In this document: one piece after another, positions 61,955 to 64,000 of the stretch
Layout of the letters: each line of letters begins with the position of its first letter
Position numbering within the stretch: the stretch's first letter is position 1
DNA from: Nitrospirota bacterium
Lineage (GTDB): Bacteria > Nitrospirota > Thermodesulfovibrionia > Thermodesulfovibrionales > JdFR-85
Direction of reading: 5' to 3'
Assembly (NCBI GenBank): GCA_015492645.1
Contig: WGER01000082.1
Coordinates: forward strand, 1 to 64,000
DNA length: 64,000 bases
Notes under the pieces: generated by a model
Seen by the model: the letters and a program-made list of their open reading frames with translations, nothing else
What the model was told of the DNA's origin: nothing
Databases searched by the model: none
Made by a program: the position numbers and the translations under genes

Positions 61955-63052
61955 TTATCTCAGCAGATGGACATTTCCGAGCCGGACATTCCTCACTCCT
62001 GCCTCCTTTGCCACAGAGACCATCCTCATCGCAAACTCCCTTGTGTTCAGCCCCAGGTCATCCATGTAGAAGTGAGGGTAGAATGCGAGGAGGCTGTAAG
62101 GGATGTCAGGGGAGAGGGAGGCGACAAAGGTGGCTATTCCTCTTATCTCCTCCTCATCTATATATCCAGGAACAAGTAATGTACTTGCAACCAGGAGGGG
62201 AAGCTCGGGCCTGAGTCCTATAGAGTCAGCCACAAAGGAGAAGTTGTCAAGGGTCCTCCTGTTTGTTACCCCTGTAAGTGCGATATGGACGTTCTCATTC
62301 CACGCCTTGAGATCAAACTTTATGGTCCCCCCGGACTGGAGCGACAGTTCCAGCATCTGCTTCAATAGAGCCCTGTTCATCGTCCCGTTGGTCTCCCAGC
62401 ATATCCTCAGCGGACGGCCCTTGACCCTCTTCAGTGCCTCTCTGGAGGCCCTGATCGCAAAGGGGAGTTGGGCAGTGGGGTCCCCACCAAAGTAACATAT
62501 ACAGGTGGTCCTTGAGTCCACAGCATCTACCAGTTCTTCAACCGTCCTGTAACTTTCCCTGAGGGTATACTCCCTGTAGTGCCAGTTCTGGCAGAAGAGG
62601 CAGTCGAAGGTACAGGCGTGGAAGAATACTGCCAGGTTTTTGAACCCATACTCAGGTCCCCTTTTTAGGGCATATCTCGGGTAACCCGCCCCTGTACCCC
62701 CTGCACACACCCAATCAGCAACGCAGTTTGTGGGGAGCGGGTCATGATACCAGGAGAGTTTACCCCTTTCAGAGGTCACCCCTGTGAGTATACCGTCTCT
62801 GTTTTTCCTGAGGCCACAATAACCGAGTTCACCAGGGCCTATCTCACATTCATTCACGCAGATGTTGCACCTCGCACCGCCTCTGTGTCTCGGTGGTTCC
62901 TCAGGAAGTCCGAAGGCCCTCCGTGCCTGCCGATGGGCCTCCATCGCTACTGGTAAAGCCTCCTTCCCTCGTTGCCTCAGACAGTCCAGACAGACGCCAA
63001 GGGCCCTGCTTAGGGGTGTGTACTCCTCTCCACAGATGCTGCACCTGCCCAT
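61955..63052 (-). CDS. Radical SAM protein (PFL-activase-like)
   Basis: 365-aa radical SAM enzyme. The SAM [4Fe-4S] motif is CTFDCLFCQNW (CxxxCxxC) near residue 150. The N terminus holds extra cysteines that could bind zinc or another cluster (CSICGEEYTPLSRALGVCLDC cut here at its two pairs; CNICVNECEIGPGELGYCG). This layout belongs to the family related to pyruvate formate-lyase activating enzymes whose substrate is not established. No glycyl-radical enzyme gene is adjacent. Confidence 0.85.
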   Translation of the reverse strand: MGRCSICGEEYTPLSRALGVCLDCLRQRGKEALPVAMEAHRQARRAFGLPEEPPRHRGGARCNICVNECEIGPGELGYCGLRKNRDGILTGVTSERGKLSWYHDPLPTNCVADWVCAGGTGAGYPRYALKRGPEYGFKNLAVFFHACTFDCLFCQNWHYREYTLRESYRTVEELVDAVDSRTTCICYFGGDPTAQLPFAIRASREALKRVKGRPLRICWETNGTMNRALLKQMLELSLQSGGTIKFDLKAWNENVHIALTGVTNRRTLDNFSFVADSIGLRPELPLLVASTLLVPGYIDEEEIRGIATFVASLSPDIPYSLLAFYPHFYMDDLGLNTREFAMRMVSVAKEAGVRNVRLGNVHLLR

Positions 63053-63145
63053 ATCTTAATCATAGAAGAAAGGCATCCAATTCTACAATCGCTGTAGTTT
63101 TTGACCAAAGGTCTAAACGACAATCTACGGTAACCACCGAATTGA

Positions 63146-63175
63146 TTGCAAAACCCCGTAAATAACAATTAAAAT
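63146..63175 (+). promoter_or_regulatory. trpE promoter
   Basis: TTGCAA (63146-63151), 18-base spacer, TAAAAT (63170-63175), six bases before ATG 63182; no Shine-Dalgarno and no room for a leader-peptide attenuator. Confidence 0.5.
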
Positions 63176-63181
63176 ATTTTG

Positions 63182-64000
63182 ATGGTACCAACAAAGGAGG
63201 AGTTTCTAAGACTCTCAGAAAAGGGCAACCTTGTGCCTGTTTACAGGGAGGTGCTTGCCGACCTTGAAACCCCTGTGTCTTCTTACCTTAAGGTCGCCGG
63301 GAGGCCCTCATTCCTGCTTGAGAGTGTGGAGGGGGGAGAGAAGTGGGGCAGATACTCCATAATCGGCACAGCGATCAGAAGGGTAATAAGGGCAGAAGGG
63401 ACAAGAGTGTCATTCCTGAAGGACGGGGTGGTGGAGAGAGAGACCGAGTATGATGATCCGATGGAGGCGTTGAGAGAGGAACTGTCTCGATACAGACTGA
63501 TCACCTATTCGGAGATGCCCAGGTTTGTGGGCGGACTTGTGGGGTATGTTGGATATGACATGGTGAGGTTCTTTGAGGATATCCGCTACCAGGAGAGGCC
63601 ATCCCTGGGATTCCCTGACCTTTACATGATGATCCCGGAAGTGGTGATTATATTTGACAACCTGAAACACACCATGAGGATACTATGTCCGGTGCATATA
63701 GAGGGTGATCCAGAGGATGCCTATTTTACAGCCTTACAGAGGATCGAAGAGACGATAGACAGACTGAAGGATACGAGGGTCACTCCTCCACTGAACGATG
63801 GTACCCCTGCAGATGAGGTCTTCACCTCCTCCTTTGGTAGCAGAGAGGCATTTGAGGAGGCGGTGAGAAAGGCGAAGGAATACATAGTGGCTGGAGATGT
63901 GGTGCAGGTTGTGCTATCCCAGAGGTTTGAGAGGACCTGTGGAGTTCACCCCTTCAATGTCTACCGTTGTCTCAGGCTCATAAACCCATCACCCTACATG
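63182..64000 (+). CDS. trpE: Anthranilate synthase component I, 5' part (cut by window edge)
   Basis: First enzyme of tryptophan synthesis, chorismate to anthranilate. 273 codons are open to the right edge. The N-terminal domain carries the tryptophan-binding LLESVEGGEKWGRYSIIG, then RFVGGLVGYVGYDMVRFFED. The chorismate-binding domain begins near residue 220 (EEAVRKAKEYIVAGDVVQVV and LSQRFER). The full protein is expected to be about 490 aa. The ATG lacks a ribosome-binding site. Confidence 0.93.
   Translation, partial: MVPTKEEFLRLSEKGNLVPVYREVLADLETPVSSYLKVAGRPSFLLESVEGGEKWGRYSIIGTAIRRVIRAEGTRVSFLKDGVVERETEYDDPMEALREELSRYRLITYSEMPRFVGGLVGYVGYDMVRFFEDIRYQERPSLGFPDLYMMIPEVVIIFDNLKHTMRILCPVHIEGDPEDAYFTALQRIEETIDRLKDTRVTPPLNDGTPADEVFTSSFGSREAFEEAVRKAKEYIVAGDVVQVVLSQRFERTCGVHPFNVYRCLRLINPSPYM

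Overview
The window reads as chromosome of an anaerobic, respiratory, probably moderately thermophilic Gram-negative bacterium. Arginine is very often encoded by AGG/AGA and the proteins are rich in Glu, Lys and Arg. The gene content (multiheme c-type cytochromes, an NrfD/ferredoxin membrane module, a split-Soret-type cytochrome, a complete 14-gene Complex I, UbiD-family and class II PurE enzymes) recalls Nitrospirota (Thermodesulfovibrio-like) or Desulfobacterota. This lineage call is an inference, not a match to a known genome.

Layout. 1-1229: 5' part of a type III-A CRISPR cas10/csm1 gene (GTG start, minus strand, cut by the window edge). 1477-2538: a NapH-like 4Fe-4S membrane protein gene flanked by a perfect 24-bp inverted repeat and preceded by an FNR-type box. 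2593-5963: TrkA/USP plus CPA2 antiporter pair, an SGNH hydrolase and a 56-aa protein. 5938-11426: heat-shock operon hrcA-grpE-dnaK-dnaJ-rsmE with a CIRCE operator. 11462-16065: tetR-tolC-emrA-emrB efflux operon. 16177-24268: diguanylate cyclase, trmB, then a minus-strand housekeeping run (dnaE, accA, lipoprotein, ferritin-like, rsmI, holin-like). 24464-28199: an AraC-type regulator with a degenerate receiver, a TPR protein and an orphan oppDF pair. 28202-33048: hemL followed by an 11-heme cytochrome, a 4-heme cytochrome, a Tat-exported ferredoxin and an NrfD protein, probably one transcript. 33226-47494: nuoA to nuoN. 47482-51479: queF, tRNA-Ile and tRNA-Ala behind a 25-bp hairpin, rpoD and a ubiD-family gene. 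51577-54950: M28 peptidase, a second AraC/receiver paralogue, PilZ protein, split-Soret cytochrome and a small secreted protein. 55024-60523: FAD oxidoreductase, surE, hflX, purE (class II) and purC. 60555-61903: gene remnants, a PIN/RHH toxin-antitoxin pair, an 81-aa protein and tRNA-Thr. 61955-64000: radical SAM protein and the 5' part of trpE.

How the parts fit. Complex I feeds a quinone pool that the NrfD/ferredoxin/multiheme module can exchange electrons with, and hemL supplies a heme precursor for 15 hemes in that module. The CIRCE/HrcA unit, an FNR-type box and a TetR operator are the clearest regulatory circuits.

Two window-wide observations cut across the genes. First, many promoters place the -10 box only 5-9 nt before the start codon with no Shine-Dalgarno sequence, which predicts leaderless mRNAs (NapH-like gene, 5793 gene, diguanylate cyclase, AraC gene, nuoA, an ORF ahead of rpoD, 54950 gene, trpE). 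Second, a roughly 45-bp imperfect repeat recurs in intergenic DNA.
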